Positions 43,976-51,045 of a DNA stretch of 61,909 bases are shown piece by piece. The notes under the pieces were generated by a model. It saw nothing but the letters and a program-made list of their open reading frames with translations. It did not search any database and had not been told where the DNA came from. The stretch is from a virus. Positions within the stretch are counted from its first letter, which is position 1, and each line of letters begins with the position of its first letter. The stretch covers positions 1-61,909 of IMG/VR virus record IMGVR_UViG_3300034073_004033; one strand, given 5' to 3'. A program made the position numbers and the translations under genes.

Positions 43976-44406
43976 TATTCGCTCTCCCTAAAATATAAAG
44001 TATAAAAATCTATATTGAAAAGTCCGTGTGGACGATTAGTTCCCAATGATTGGACCGGACGACCATCAATTTCAATTTTTTCAGCATCACTAATAAAATC
44101 TACAAAATCTTTTTTTGCTTTTATTCTGCAAATATTTCCACGTACTTCTTCACGAATTTCTGGCCAACCCATCATTTTAGATGGATCTTGCCATTGAATT
44201 CGACAATCAAAAGTACCACTAATCGGAATATAAGTTACTTCTATAGACTCCTGATCGTTATATAAAAAATTATAATTTGGATCACTAGATACGACTACAC
44301 GTTCAGGTGTTTTCCATGCAGTAACAGGCCTTGCAAATGTATCATGTAAATTATTGAATTCATTTGCCCATGCTAATTTTTCTGCATCTGAAACAAAACT
44401 TGGCAT
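43975..44406 (-). CDS. Head-closure/adaptor-like protein
   Basis: The 143-residue protein starts MPSFVSDAEKLAWANEFNNL and has a beta-rich middle (YIPISGTFDCRIQWQDPSKM, ICRIKAKKDF) with a C-terminal strand (DFYTLYFRESE). The size, beta-barrel-like strand order and place directly after the connector gene fit a head-closure (stopper) protein. Assignment is by position. Confidence 0.5.
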   Translation of the reverse strand: MPSFVSDAEKLAWANEFNNLHDTFARPVTAWKTPERVVVSSDPNYNFLYNDQESIEVTYIPISGTFDCRIQWQDPSKMMGWPEIREEVRGNICRIKAKKDFVDFISDAEKIEIDGRPVQSLGTNRPHGLFNIDFYTLYFRESE

Positions 44407-44407
44407 A

Positions 44408-44941
44408 TTAATTTAATGTTCTTTGATATTCTTGAGTTATATAAATTGCAACACCTTCAGTATCATCTCCAACAACTTGATCAGGTATAGAATTATATTT
44501 AAGATACATTTTTACAGATTTATCTAATTCCGCTTTGCAGTCTTGAGCAAGACCTCTAAAATTTTTAGAAATTTCATTTTTATTAATTTTAGTGATTGTA
44601 CTGTCCCCTTCTCTTAAAGTTGTCCAATCATTACCAACAGTCATTGCACTAGATGCTGCGTTTCTGGCTTCATTTTTAAAATACTCACAATCAAATATCA
44701 TTTTATAAATCGAATATTGATCAGAAGACGGCTCTGGTAATAAACCATAACCAGTAACGATTCCAGAAGAGTTTTGAAAACAAACCCCAGAAATATGCGT
44801 GCCTATTAAATTATTTAATTTTCCAGCATTTGAATTATCCAAAAACCATCCAGATAAACGACTTGGAGGATAAGATGCAGGATTTCCTAAATCATTATAT
44901 ACACTATCTATAAATTGAGAAAAAGAATATGTACAGTTCAC
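44408..44941 (-). CDS. Head-tail connector/adaptor-like protein, GTG start
   Basis: The 177-residue protein is mostly helical (YKMIFDCEYFKNEARNAASS, KNFRGLAQDCKAELDKSVKM), consistent with adaptor proteins that bind the portal ring. It starts at GTG (44939-44941); the overlapping ATG is followed at once by TGA, so it cannot be used. The upstream 20-nt gap holds a GTGTAA element 8 nt before the start and no ribosome-binding site. Confidence 0.5.
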   Translation of the reverse strand: MNCTYSFSQFIDSVYNDLGNPASYPPSRLSGWFLDNSNAGKLNNLIGTHISGVCFQNSSGIVTGYGLLPEPSSDQYSIYKMIFDCEYFKNEARNAASSAMTVGNDWTTLREGDSTITKINKNEISKNFRGLAQDCKAELDKSVKMYLKYNSIPDQVVGDDTEGVAIYITQEYQRTLN

Positions 44942-44949
44942 ATACTATT

Positions 44950-44955
44950 TTACAC
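44950..44955 (-). promoter_or_regulatory. GTGTAA element before the connector gene
   Basis: TTTTTTGTGTAAAATAG lies between the AT-hook gene and the connector gene. It is only 8 nt from the GTG, unlike the other copies with longer leaders, so it may be coincidental. Confidence 0.3.
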
Positions 44956-44961
44956 AAAAAA

Positions 44962-45339
44962 TTAAGCACCTTCTCTTAAGATCTTTCGCGCTTTAGCGTC
45001 TAAATCATTAATTGATTTAACTTGACCTTCTGCAACATTACTACCATATCTAGAATTCCATTTTATAAATTCCTGAACTAAACGGTCTGTAAGAACTTTT
45101 CTATCTGGAGTTGGAACAAGACCAATTTTATATGCATGTGCTTGTAGATCCGTCATATTCATTTCAGCTAATTGTCCACGATATTGTTCAGAACTTGTTG
45201 CTGTGTATATTGAAAGAGTTTCGCCTAAAATTTCATCTAAAGAAGATGGCTGTTTAACAGTTTTTTCCTCTTTCCCGTGAATTTGTAACATATCTTTTTT
45301 TGATGGGCGACCTCTTTTCTTTTTAGTTTGAGTATTCAT
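44962..45339 (-). CDS. AT-hook and SAP-like DNA-binding protein beside the capsid gene
   Basis: The 125-residue protein has a basic N-terminus with KKKRGRPSKK, a classical AT-hook core (RGRP), a linker, and then MTDLQAHAYKIGLVPTPDRK followed by VLTDRLVQEF, the two-helix pattern of SAP or Rho-N-like DNA-binding domains. The C-terminus is charged (LDAKARKILREGA). It is the first gene after the capsid terminator. An AT-hook suits the AT-rich phage genome; a role in DNA packaging or as a head-associated protein is possible. Start at ATG 45339. Confidence 0.6.
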   Translation of the reverse strand: MNTQTKKKRGRPSKKDMLQIHGKEEKTVKQPSSLDEILGETLSIYTATSSEQYRGQLAEMNMTDLQAHAYKIGLVPTPDRKVLTDRLVQEFIKWNSRYGSNVAEGQVKSINDLDAKARKILREGA

Positions 45340-45384
45340 CTTAAATATTATTACATTTAATGTAAAAATAATCTAATTTTTTTA

Positions 45385-45415
45385 TAAAAAAAGGGCCACC
45401 CTTTCGGATGGCCCT
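45385..45415 (-). terminator. Rho-independent terminator after the major capsid gene
   Basis: The stem agggcca/tggccct (7 bp), with two further inner G-C pairs after a mismatch and a tttc loop, is followed on the minus strand by TTTTTTT. It lies 24 nt after the capsid stop codon, the same placement as the terminator behind the tail tube gene. Confidence 0.88.
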
Positions 45416-45438
45416 AATTTTTTAAACTATTTGTTTAA

Positions 45439-46563
45439 TTATACAATTAAACCAACAGCTGCGCGAGCGTCAACAGCTACGCGACCTTCTTCTACGAAGC
45501 TGTAGAAGCCAACTTTTTGGCTACGAGCCAAGAATTGGTCGTCAGGAAGAACTCTGACTTGGCCACGGCTTTCGCTTTGGATTGCGACTGGGCGCAAGAA
45601 AGCGTTACGTGTAGCATCAACACCGATGATTAATTCATCAGTTGCGCTTGTGAATGTTGTTCCACCAGCTTGTCCGTATGTATTGAATTGTGTCGAACCA
45701 GCAAAGGTGTCGAACAAGTCATTGTATTTACGGCCTTCGCCAAGTTCAAGCAATTCATGAATTGTTACTCCGAAGATTTCATTAGTACCAGCAGCACGAT
45801 AGATTTCTTCACGAACACTGTCAGGAAGAGGTACTGCAGTAGCACCACTTGTAGCAACAGCGCCAGAGCGTGTGTTCATTGGTTGATAAGCAAATGCACG
45901 GATTTGTTCTTTGACTTCTGGGCTTACGAAGATGTCGGTTAAGCCACGGCTCTGAAGAGCTTGTGGTGTACCGCCAGTGTAAGCAGCGTTGAGTCTACGA
46001 ACTAAAGTCCAGAGCTTGTTCATGTCGTCAAGTTGGAAAGTTCCAGCAGTACCAACACGGAAAACGTGTTTAGTGCTATTTGTGGAAGCTTCAGCTAAGA
46101 GTTTAAGGATAACAGCCCAAGCATTACGTTCTTGTTTTACAAGAATTTCATTGGCCATACGTTCCAAACCAGCAGCAACAACGTCGAGACGAGCCCTACG
46201 TACATAGCGTTTGTCCATGGAAATCGCACTATCAAGACGATAGGTATTGATTTTCATTTCTTGCATACCTTGTACGAAATTGGTTGGCAATCCGCCACCA
46301 ACAGTTTGGCTCCATACGCTGATGTGCCCCTCATTAAGACCGTAGTAAAGATCAAGCGGAATCGAAGGAGAATCATCTTCATCAAATTCTACGTCTCTGT
46401 AAATCATAGGAGCAGTACCAGCTTGTAAGAGAACTTGCTGAACAACTTCACTGATGAAAGCTGCGAAAGCTTCTTGAGCTTCCATTGCTACAGTTTTATT
46501 GTCCGAAGCAAGAGCCTTGATAAGCTCGACTTGCTCTGGGTTTTTATCAAATTGAATTTTCAT
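45439..46563 (-). CDS. Major capsid protein (HK97-fold, putative)
   Basis: The 374-residue protein has the strand/helix layout of HK97-type capsid proteins: a charged N-terminal arm, a loop with YGLNEGHISVWSQTVGGGLP, the spine-helix region (LDVVAAGLERMANEILVKQE), a DIFVSPEVKEQIRAFAYQP strand-helix, and a C-terminal strand (VGFYSFVEEGRVAVDARAAV). It follows the protease-scaffold and decoration genes in transcription order. It is markedly more GC-rich than the fibre genes, has a dedicated terminator and a purine-rich leader (AAAGAAAGAAAAAT), all consistent with the most abundant virion protein. It carries no obvious cleavage site that I can place with confidence. Confidence 0.85.
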   Translation of the reverse strand: MKIQFDKNPEQVELIKALASDNKTVAMEAQEAFAAFISEVVQQVLLQAGTAPMIYRDVEFDEDDSPSIPLDLYYGLNEGHISVWSQTVGGGLPTNFVQGMQEMKINTYRLDSAISMDKRYVRRARLDVVAAGLERMANEILVKQERNAWAVILKLLAEASTNSTKHVFRVGTAGTFQLDDMNKLWTLVRRLNAAYTGGTPQALQSRGLTDIFVSPEVKEQIRAFAYQPMNTRSGAVATSGATAVPLPDSVREEIYRAAGTNEIFGVTIHELLELGEGRKYNDLFDTFAGSTQFNTYGQAGGTTFTSATDELIIGVDATRNAFLRPVAIQSESRGQVRVLPDDQFLARSQKVGFYSFVEEGRVAVDARAAVGLIV

Positions 46564-46587
46564 ATTTTTCTTTCTTTATTTATTTTA

Positions 46588-47124
46588 TTAGAGTTCTACC
46601 TTTAAGAGGGCATATCCTTCGTCATTTTTAGGACCGAGGAATTTGCCAACTGTTGCGCTAGCATAAGGTACAACTTTAAGATCTCCGTTACCAGCGTCGG
46701 AAACAGCTGCGCCGCTACCAACTCCTGGGGTTCCAACGATACCGCTAACAAGAACAAGCCCTTTTGTAAGAATTGGGCATGCTTGACCACTGATGATGAC
46801 ATCCATCTCAGCTGCCTTGCGTGGGTTGTAAATTAATTGTTCGCCGTTCTCATCTACTTTACGAACATCTTTAAGCAATAATCCAACGATTTGGCCTTTA
46901 GCGGCACCAGAAGGAGCGGCGCTAACAGTCCAAGGAACATTGAATTGTGCGGAAAGAGTGTTTCCGTATTGAGAAAGGTTGTCTAAACTAAGATTAGATT
47001 TGAGATCAACACCGTTTCCGTCTGCGACAACAACAGTTCCCTTATTTAAGGATTCTGCGTTAACAGCAAAAAGATTTACGACATCATGCTCATCATAATC
47101 TCTGAATGGTTTTAAATTTGCCAT
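46588..47124 (-). CDS. Capsid decoration-like protein (putative)
   Basis: The 178-residue protein begins MANLKPFRDYDEHDVVNLFA and is beta-rich with GTVVVADGNGVD, GQIVGLLLKDVRKVDENGEQ and ILTKGLVLVSGIVGT. The order protease-scaffold, decoration, capsid is widespread in phages, and the protein size and composition fit a head decoration or stabilisation protein. Like the capsid gene it is relatively GC-rich. It lies 24 nt before the capsid gene, without a terminator between. Confidence 0.65.
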   Translation of the reverse strand: MANLKPFRDYDEHDVVNLFAVNAESLNKGTVVVADGNGVDLKSNLSLDNLSQYGNTLSAQFNVPWTVSAAPSGAAKGQIVGLLLKDVRKVDENGEQLIYNPRKAAEMDVIISGQACPILTKGLVLVSGIVGTPGVGSGAAVSDAGNGDLKVVPYASATVGKFLGPKNDEGYALLKVEL

Positions 47125-47143
47125 AATTTTATTTTCTTTCTAT

Positions 47144-49018
47144 TTATTTAATTTTTACGCTGTTTTTATTGAAAGCAGCACTGATTTTTTCAACCAATGA
47201 TACCTCTTGAGGAGAGGAAGCGTTCGGAAGGACTTCTTCCTTTACCTCTGCACTCGAAATTACTTCTTCTACAGTTTTTTCTTCGCTAGCTACGACTTCA
47301 GAAGGTTCAGAAGCTTTTTCTTCTTTCATTTCTTCTTTTTTCATTTCAGCTTCTTTCTTCATCATTTCAGCTTTAGCCATTTTTTTCTTAGCTGCGGCAA
47401 ATGTAGAAAACTTTTTATACCATTTTTCGAATTGTTCATCATTCTCGATGGCATTTAAATCTTCTGCGATGATACTACGATCTTCATCAGTAAGATCAAA
47501 TTCTTCATCAAGCAAGGCCATACGGCGTTGGAAATTGGCTTCAATTTCTTTGGCTTTAAGATCTTCTTGAATTTTCGTGAATTCTTCTTTTACTTTTTCA
47601 CTATCGGCTTTGATTGATTCAAGGCTGGTTTTTAATTCAGCGATTTGATCTTCAGCAGCTTTAAGTGCGGTTTCTTTTTCTTCAACTTTTGATTGCCATT
47701 CTTTAGCTAGATCTGCGATACGGTTCGAAATAAAATCACGAACTTCACTTGCAGCAACTTCCTTAATGGAATCATCCGTAATATCATCAATATTTTTTAG
47801 TTGCATAATATTTTTTACATTTTTATTTTCTTCTTGGACACTTTTTTTATTCATTTTAATTTCAGAAGATTCTACCTCACTATATTTTTTATAATTTGAT
47901 GAAGAGCATTGTGGACAAATTTCAGCATACATACCTTTATAACCACAACCAGTACAAACATATTGATTATCTTTCATTTCGTCAGATTTTTTTTCATATT
48001 TGTCTGCATCTTCGTTCTCAACAATAGATAAAGTTTCTTCGGCGGCTGTTGACTCTTGATTTTCTTTTGGTTTATCATAAGAAATAACAACACCACTAAC
48101 TTCAGCAGCTGGGGTATTAGTAAAACCAATTCCTAGTGGAAGAACATTTCCCTGAAGATTTAAAAGAACTAATTCTCCATCTTCTGTAAACCCATTGCCT
48201 CCAAAAACTTTAAGACGATCTTTTAATTCTATAATTTCTTCTTCTTTTTCTATAATAGTTGCTTCAGCTAAATTTTTGCTTCCTTTCGCAACATTAAATT
48301 CATTAAACCCAAGTTCCCAACTTGCACTAACTGACAAGTATCTATCAGAAGACGGATCACTGCTAGTAACCAATTCAGCTGCAAATTCTGGATTTACAAT
48401 TTTCCATACGTAACCAGAAAGAACAACATTAAATGGGCCTTTCATTCCCTTTACTTCTTCTAAAGTCAAAGGTTTACTACTACCAAACTCACTAAATCCA
48501 TAACCAGTACAAACACCAACAACCACTTTACGATTATGTTCAATATTAAATGGTTTATTAATAAAATTCTCAACCATTGCTAAAGCAACATCTGTGCTGA
48601 TTATATGTCCATTTTTATTTCCACGATTAACAACGAAAGCATCAAAAGCAACTCCCATTAAATCACGATTAACATCAAGATCAACATTTTGTGGAAGATA
48701 TTGTTTTAACTGGTCAATTGAAGCTACTGCTAAATATTTATCATCATCAAAAGGAACCATCGCTTGAACGATAATTCCATCAAATTTAATTGAGTATTTA
48801 AAATCTTTCATTGTATCCATTTGTAAATTTACACTTTCTTCTTTTAATAGGGCAACATTTTTGAGTTTACTACCTACAATAATTTTATCTTGATTTGTTT
48901 TTGTTAATTCTAACGCGCACAATGATATTGGACGGGTAAATGAAATTGATAAATCTGATAAATCAAATCCTGTTTTTGGATCGATATTATTAATAACAGC
49001 TTCTTCGTATGTAGGCAT
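47144..49018 (-). CDS. Prohead protease fused to scaffold, with an internal zinc ribbon
   Basis: The 624-residue protein combines three parts. Residues 1-310 resemble phage prohead proteases, with NIEHNRKVVVGVC (H161 as candidate catalytic His) and YLSVSASWE (S229 or S231 as candidate nucleophile). Residues 355-371 form C355-x-x-C358...C368-x-x-C371, a zinc ribbon set in a hydrophilic linker. From about 420 to the end is a long charged coiled coil (KAAEDQIAELKTSLESIKAD and onward), typical of an internal scaffold. Fused protease-scaffold genes are known in other phages; the ribbon is unusual. A GTGTAA element and TATAAT lie just upstream. It directs capsid assembly and then matures the head by proteolysis. 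Confidence 0.78.
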   Translation of the reverse strand: MPTYEEAVINNIDPKTGFDLSDLSISFTRPISLCALELTKTNQDKIIVGSKLKNVALLKEESVNLQMDTMKDFKYSIKFDGIIVQAMVPFDDDKYLAVASIDQLKQYLPQNVDLDVNRDLMGVAFDAFVVNRGNKNGHIISTDVALAMVENFINKPFNIEHNRKVVVGVCTGYGFSEFGSSKPLTLEEVKGMKGPFNVVLSGYVWKIVNPEFAAELVTSSDPSSDRYLSVSASWELGFNEFNVAKGSKNLAEATIIEKEEEIIELKDRLKVFGGNGFTEDGELVLLNLQGNVLPLGIGFTNTPAAEVSGVVISYDKPKENQESTAAEETLSIVENEDADKYEKKSDEMKDNQYVCTGCGYKGMYAEICPQCSSSNYKKYSEVESSEIKMNKKSVQEENKNVKNIMQLKNIDDITDDSIKEVAASEVRDFISNRIADLAKEWQSKVEEKETALKAAEDQIAELKTSLESIKADSEKVKEEFTKIQEDLKAKEIEANFQRRMALLDEEFDLTDEDRSIIAEDLNAIENDEQFEKWYKKFSTFAAAKKKMAKAEMMKKEAEMKKEEMKEEKASEPSEVVASEEKTVEEVISSAEVKEEVLPNASSPQEVSLVEKISAAFNKNSVKIK

Positions 49019-49036
49019 TTTATTATTATAGATTAC

Positions 49037-49042
49037 TTACAC
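49037..49042 (-). promoter_or_regulatory. GTGTAA element before the protease-scaffold gene
   Basis: AAGTGTAAGTAATCTATAAT lies 18 nt before the ATG at 49018, in the 43-nt gap after the endolysin gene. It places a promoter ahead of the head genes, separating them from the lysis cassette. Confidence 0.45.
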
Positions 49043-49061
49043 TTATTTTTATAATTTATTA

Positions 49062-49760
49062 TTATAATCTTGCAAATTGCCAATGTTGATAATCCATATT
49101 TCTATAACGACCTAAACTAATCCCGCCCTCTTCTTCGACAAATTTCCAATAGTTATTATAATCTGGATGGGCCATTTTTGCACGATCTTTTCCCCATTTT
49201 AATTGATTTCGATCAGGATCGATATCTACAGCACATCCCCAGGAATGAGTGCTAAAAGCATTGCCGCCACGCATTTTTCTAACATTCAAAATACCACCAA
49301 ATAAATTTAAACCGAGCCTATCAATTTCTTTTTCTCCATATGTTTTTAATACTTTTTCAAAAACATTATAAAAACTTTTTGCGCATTTTTCATGACATGT
49401 AAATTTTTTAATAGTTATATTTTTAGCCCAAGCAAGTTTCATGGGATATGGTATTTCTAAACTAGTTTGATTTTCTCCAACTGGGCCATAAAAATTAACC
49501 ATACTATTATAGTCTTGTTTTGGCCAGCGTTGAGAAATCGGTGTATTTTCACTAACAGTAGTAATAAATTTCCAAGTTTTTGGACCAACAATTCCATCAG
49601 GTTTAAGACCATTTTTAGTTTGAAATTTTAAAGTTTCTCTTTCTGTCATTGGGCCGAATGCTCCATCAACATATGGTATTTTATAACCAGCGCTTTGTAA
49701 AAACAACTGCCATTGTTTTACATCTTGTCCAAAATCACCTTTTTTTAAAACTTTATTCAT
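49062..49760 (-). CDS. Endolysin: peptidoglycan-binding domain plus M15-type peptidase
   Basis: The 232-residue protein has an N-terminal PG_binding_1 domain (residues 1-66: LKKGDFGQDVKQWQLFLQSA and DGIVGPKTW). A VanY/M15C-like L,D- or D-Ala peptidase domain follows. The zinc site is visible as S170-T-H172-S-W-G175-C-A-V-D179 and H226 in MDYQHWQF. Such enzymes cut peptide crosslinks in peptidoglycan for host lysis. No signal peptide is present, so export should rely on the adjacent holin-like protein. Its start overlaps that gene by 8 nt. Confidence 0.9.
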   Translation of the reverse strand: MNKVLKKGDFGQDVKQWQLFLQSAGYKIPYVDGAFGPMTERETLKFQTKNGLKPDGIVGPKTWKFITTVSENTPISQRWPKQDYNSMVNFYGPVGENQTSLEIPYPMKLAWAKNITIKKFTCHEKCAKSFYNVFEKVLKTYGEKEIDRLGLNLFGGILNVRKMRGGNAFSTHSWGCAVDIDPDRNQLKWGKDRAKMAHPDYNNYWKFVEEEGGISLGRYRNMDYQHWQFARL

Positions 49761-50223
49761 ATTTCATTACCCATTCAAGTGGGGCATAAGATGGATCATT
49801 TTTATATTTTTCAGCATATACAATCGTTTCTTCATATATAATATTTTCTTCTCTTTGTTCTGATGTTAAAGTAGAATTTAAATTTGTATTAGAAGAGCTA
49901 CCATATTTAAGATCAATAGCCGCTTGTACACCAATATAAGAGGCAACAATAATTGCTACAATTTCAATTGTCTTTGTAAAAATAGTAACATAACCAGAAA
50001 TCAATTCATTTTTACTTGGTAATAAAAATAATATTGCTACTGACAATAAATAAAAAAATAGCAAACCAATAAAAGAAGAAAATGCTAGAAAAAATTTTTT
50101 TGATTTAAAGTGGTTTTCTTTTCTTAATGAATTTTGTAGCTCAATTGGCGTTCCAGGTGGTACGCGATTAGAACTTAAAAAAGAAGCGGCACTGCTTACA
50201 ATATTTTTTAAATTAGTCCACAT
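49753..50223 (-). CDS. Holin-like two-span membrane protein
   Basis: The 156-residue protein has two predicted membrane helices, about residues 44-68 (FFLAFSSFIGLLFFYLLSVA) and 78-101 (YVTIFTKTIEIVAIIVASYI), between an N-terminal amphipathic region and a charged C-terminal tail. Position directly before the endolysin gene and an 8-nt overlap with it suggest a holin. Phage holins are diverse, so the call is contextual. Confidence 0.6.
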   Translation of the reverse strand: MWTNLKNIVSSAASFLSSNRVPPGTPIELQNSLRKENHFKSKKFFLAFSSFIGLLFFYLLSVAILFLLPSKNELISGYVTIFTKTIEIVAIIVASYIGVQAAIDLKYGSSSNTNLNSTLTSEQREENIIYEETIVYAEKYKNDPSYAPLEWVMKYE

Positions 50224-50224
50224 A

Positions 50225-50740
50225 TTATAAAAAGATCCAAACTAATGATGCAAATAATCCAGCCCCACCAATTGGAGCTAATAAATTATAAGGCGGTGGC
50301 ACAAAACCCATAATTTGTAAACCTAGTAATACCCCACCAGCAGCTGCAATAATTGCAGCAATCCATTTTAAACGATGATAACGTTTAATTGCATTAGTAT
50401 ATTTTTCAAGCCATTTTTGAGCTTCTGCTTGTTGTACTATACCCCACTCTTTTAGAGTCTCAATATCTTTTTTAAGTTTATCTATTTGAGTGAAACTGTC
50501 TTTCAAATTCATGTTTGCTTTGCTCAAATTATCTTTAAGTTTCACATTTTCAGATTTAGCAATTTTTAATTCTGATTGTAACTCTTTAACAATTTGTTTT
50601 GCATCTTGTATTGGGGCTTTTGGTGTTACAACTACAGCTGGCGTTGTATCTACTTTTGATTTTGATTTAAACCAGTTAAATTGACTATACCCAGTATTTA
50701 TAAAAATTAATAATAAAATAAATGGAATAAATTTTTTCAT
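50225..50740 (-). CDS. Secreted/membrane coiled-coil protein of the lysis cassette
   Basis: The 171-residue protein has an N-terminal signal-like segment (MKKFIPFILLLIFINTGYSQ, cleavable before Q20), a coiled coil about 46-110 (IVKELQSELKIAKSENVKLK and onward), then two hydrophobic segments (about 125-146 and 153-171). A spanin-like or holin-accessory role is possible. The periplasmic coiled coil next to a lipoprotein gene recalls inner-membrane spanin pairs, but the order of domains is reversed. It overlaps the lipoprotein gene by 4 nt and lies 1 nt before the holin-like gene. Confidence 0.55.
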   Translation of the reverse strand: MKKFIPFILLLIFINTGYSQFNWFKSKSKVDTTPAVVVTPKAPIQDAKQIVKELQSELKIAKSENVKLKDNLSKANMNLKDSFTQIDKLKKDIETLKEWGIVQQAEAQKWLEKYTNAIKRYHRLKWIAAIIAAAGGVLLGLQIMGFVPPPYNLLAPIGGAGLFASLVWIFL

Positions 50741-51012
50741 ATAATTGGTTCTTTAATTAATTTAGAATTAGATTCTTCTTCTATTTGTTCAAGAAGCCTC
50801 TCTAATCTATCTGCTAATGTTAAAGCTTTCTCAACTTTTTCTCCAACAATAGTATTTGATTCTCCAGCTTTATCTAATTCACTTTTTGTTTTTTCAAGTG
50901 ACTGAATAACTTCTTCGGTATTTGCAATTGGTGGTCCAGATTTTTTATGCGCTGGATCTAAGCATACACATCCAGTAAAAAATAGAATAAATATTAACGA
51001 TAAATACTTCAT
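50737..51012 (-). CDS. Small lipoprotein of the lysis cassette (outer-membrane spanin-like)
   Basis: I place the start at the ATG at 51012 (91 residues), since MKYLSLIFILFFTGC is a complete lipoprotein signal with the lipobox FTGC; the longer frame from 51027 would add five residues before it. The mature part has a second Cys and a charged coiled coil (EEVIQSLEKTKSELDKAGES). An outer-membrane spanin is typically such a small lipoprotein. It lies in a cassette with a coiled-coil membrane protein, holin-like protein and endolysin. GTGTGTACATATATAAT precedes the start. Confidence 0.65.
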   Translation of the reverse strand: MKYLSLIFILFFTGCVCLDPAHKKSGPPIANTEEVIQSLEKTKSELDKAGESNTIVGEKVEKALTLADRLERLLEQIEEESNSKLIKEPII

Positions 51013-51045
51013 ATTATATATGTACACACAAAATAAATTATAAAA

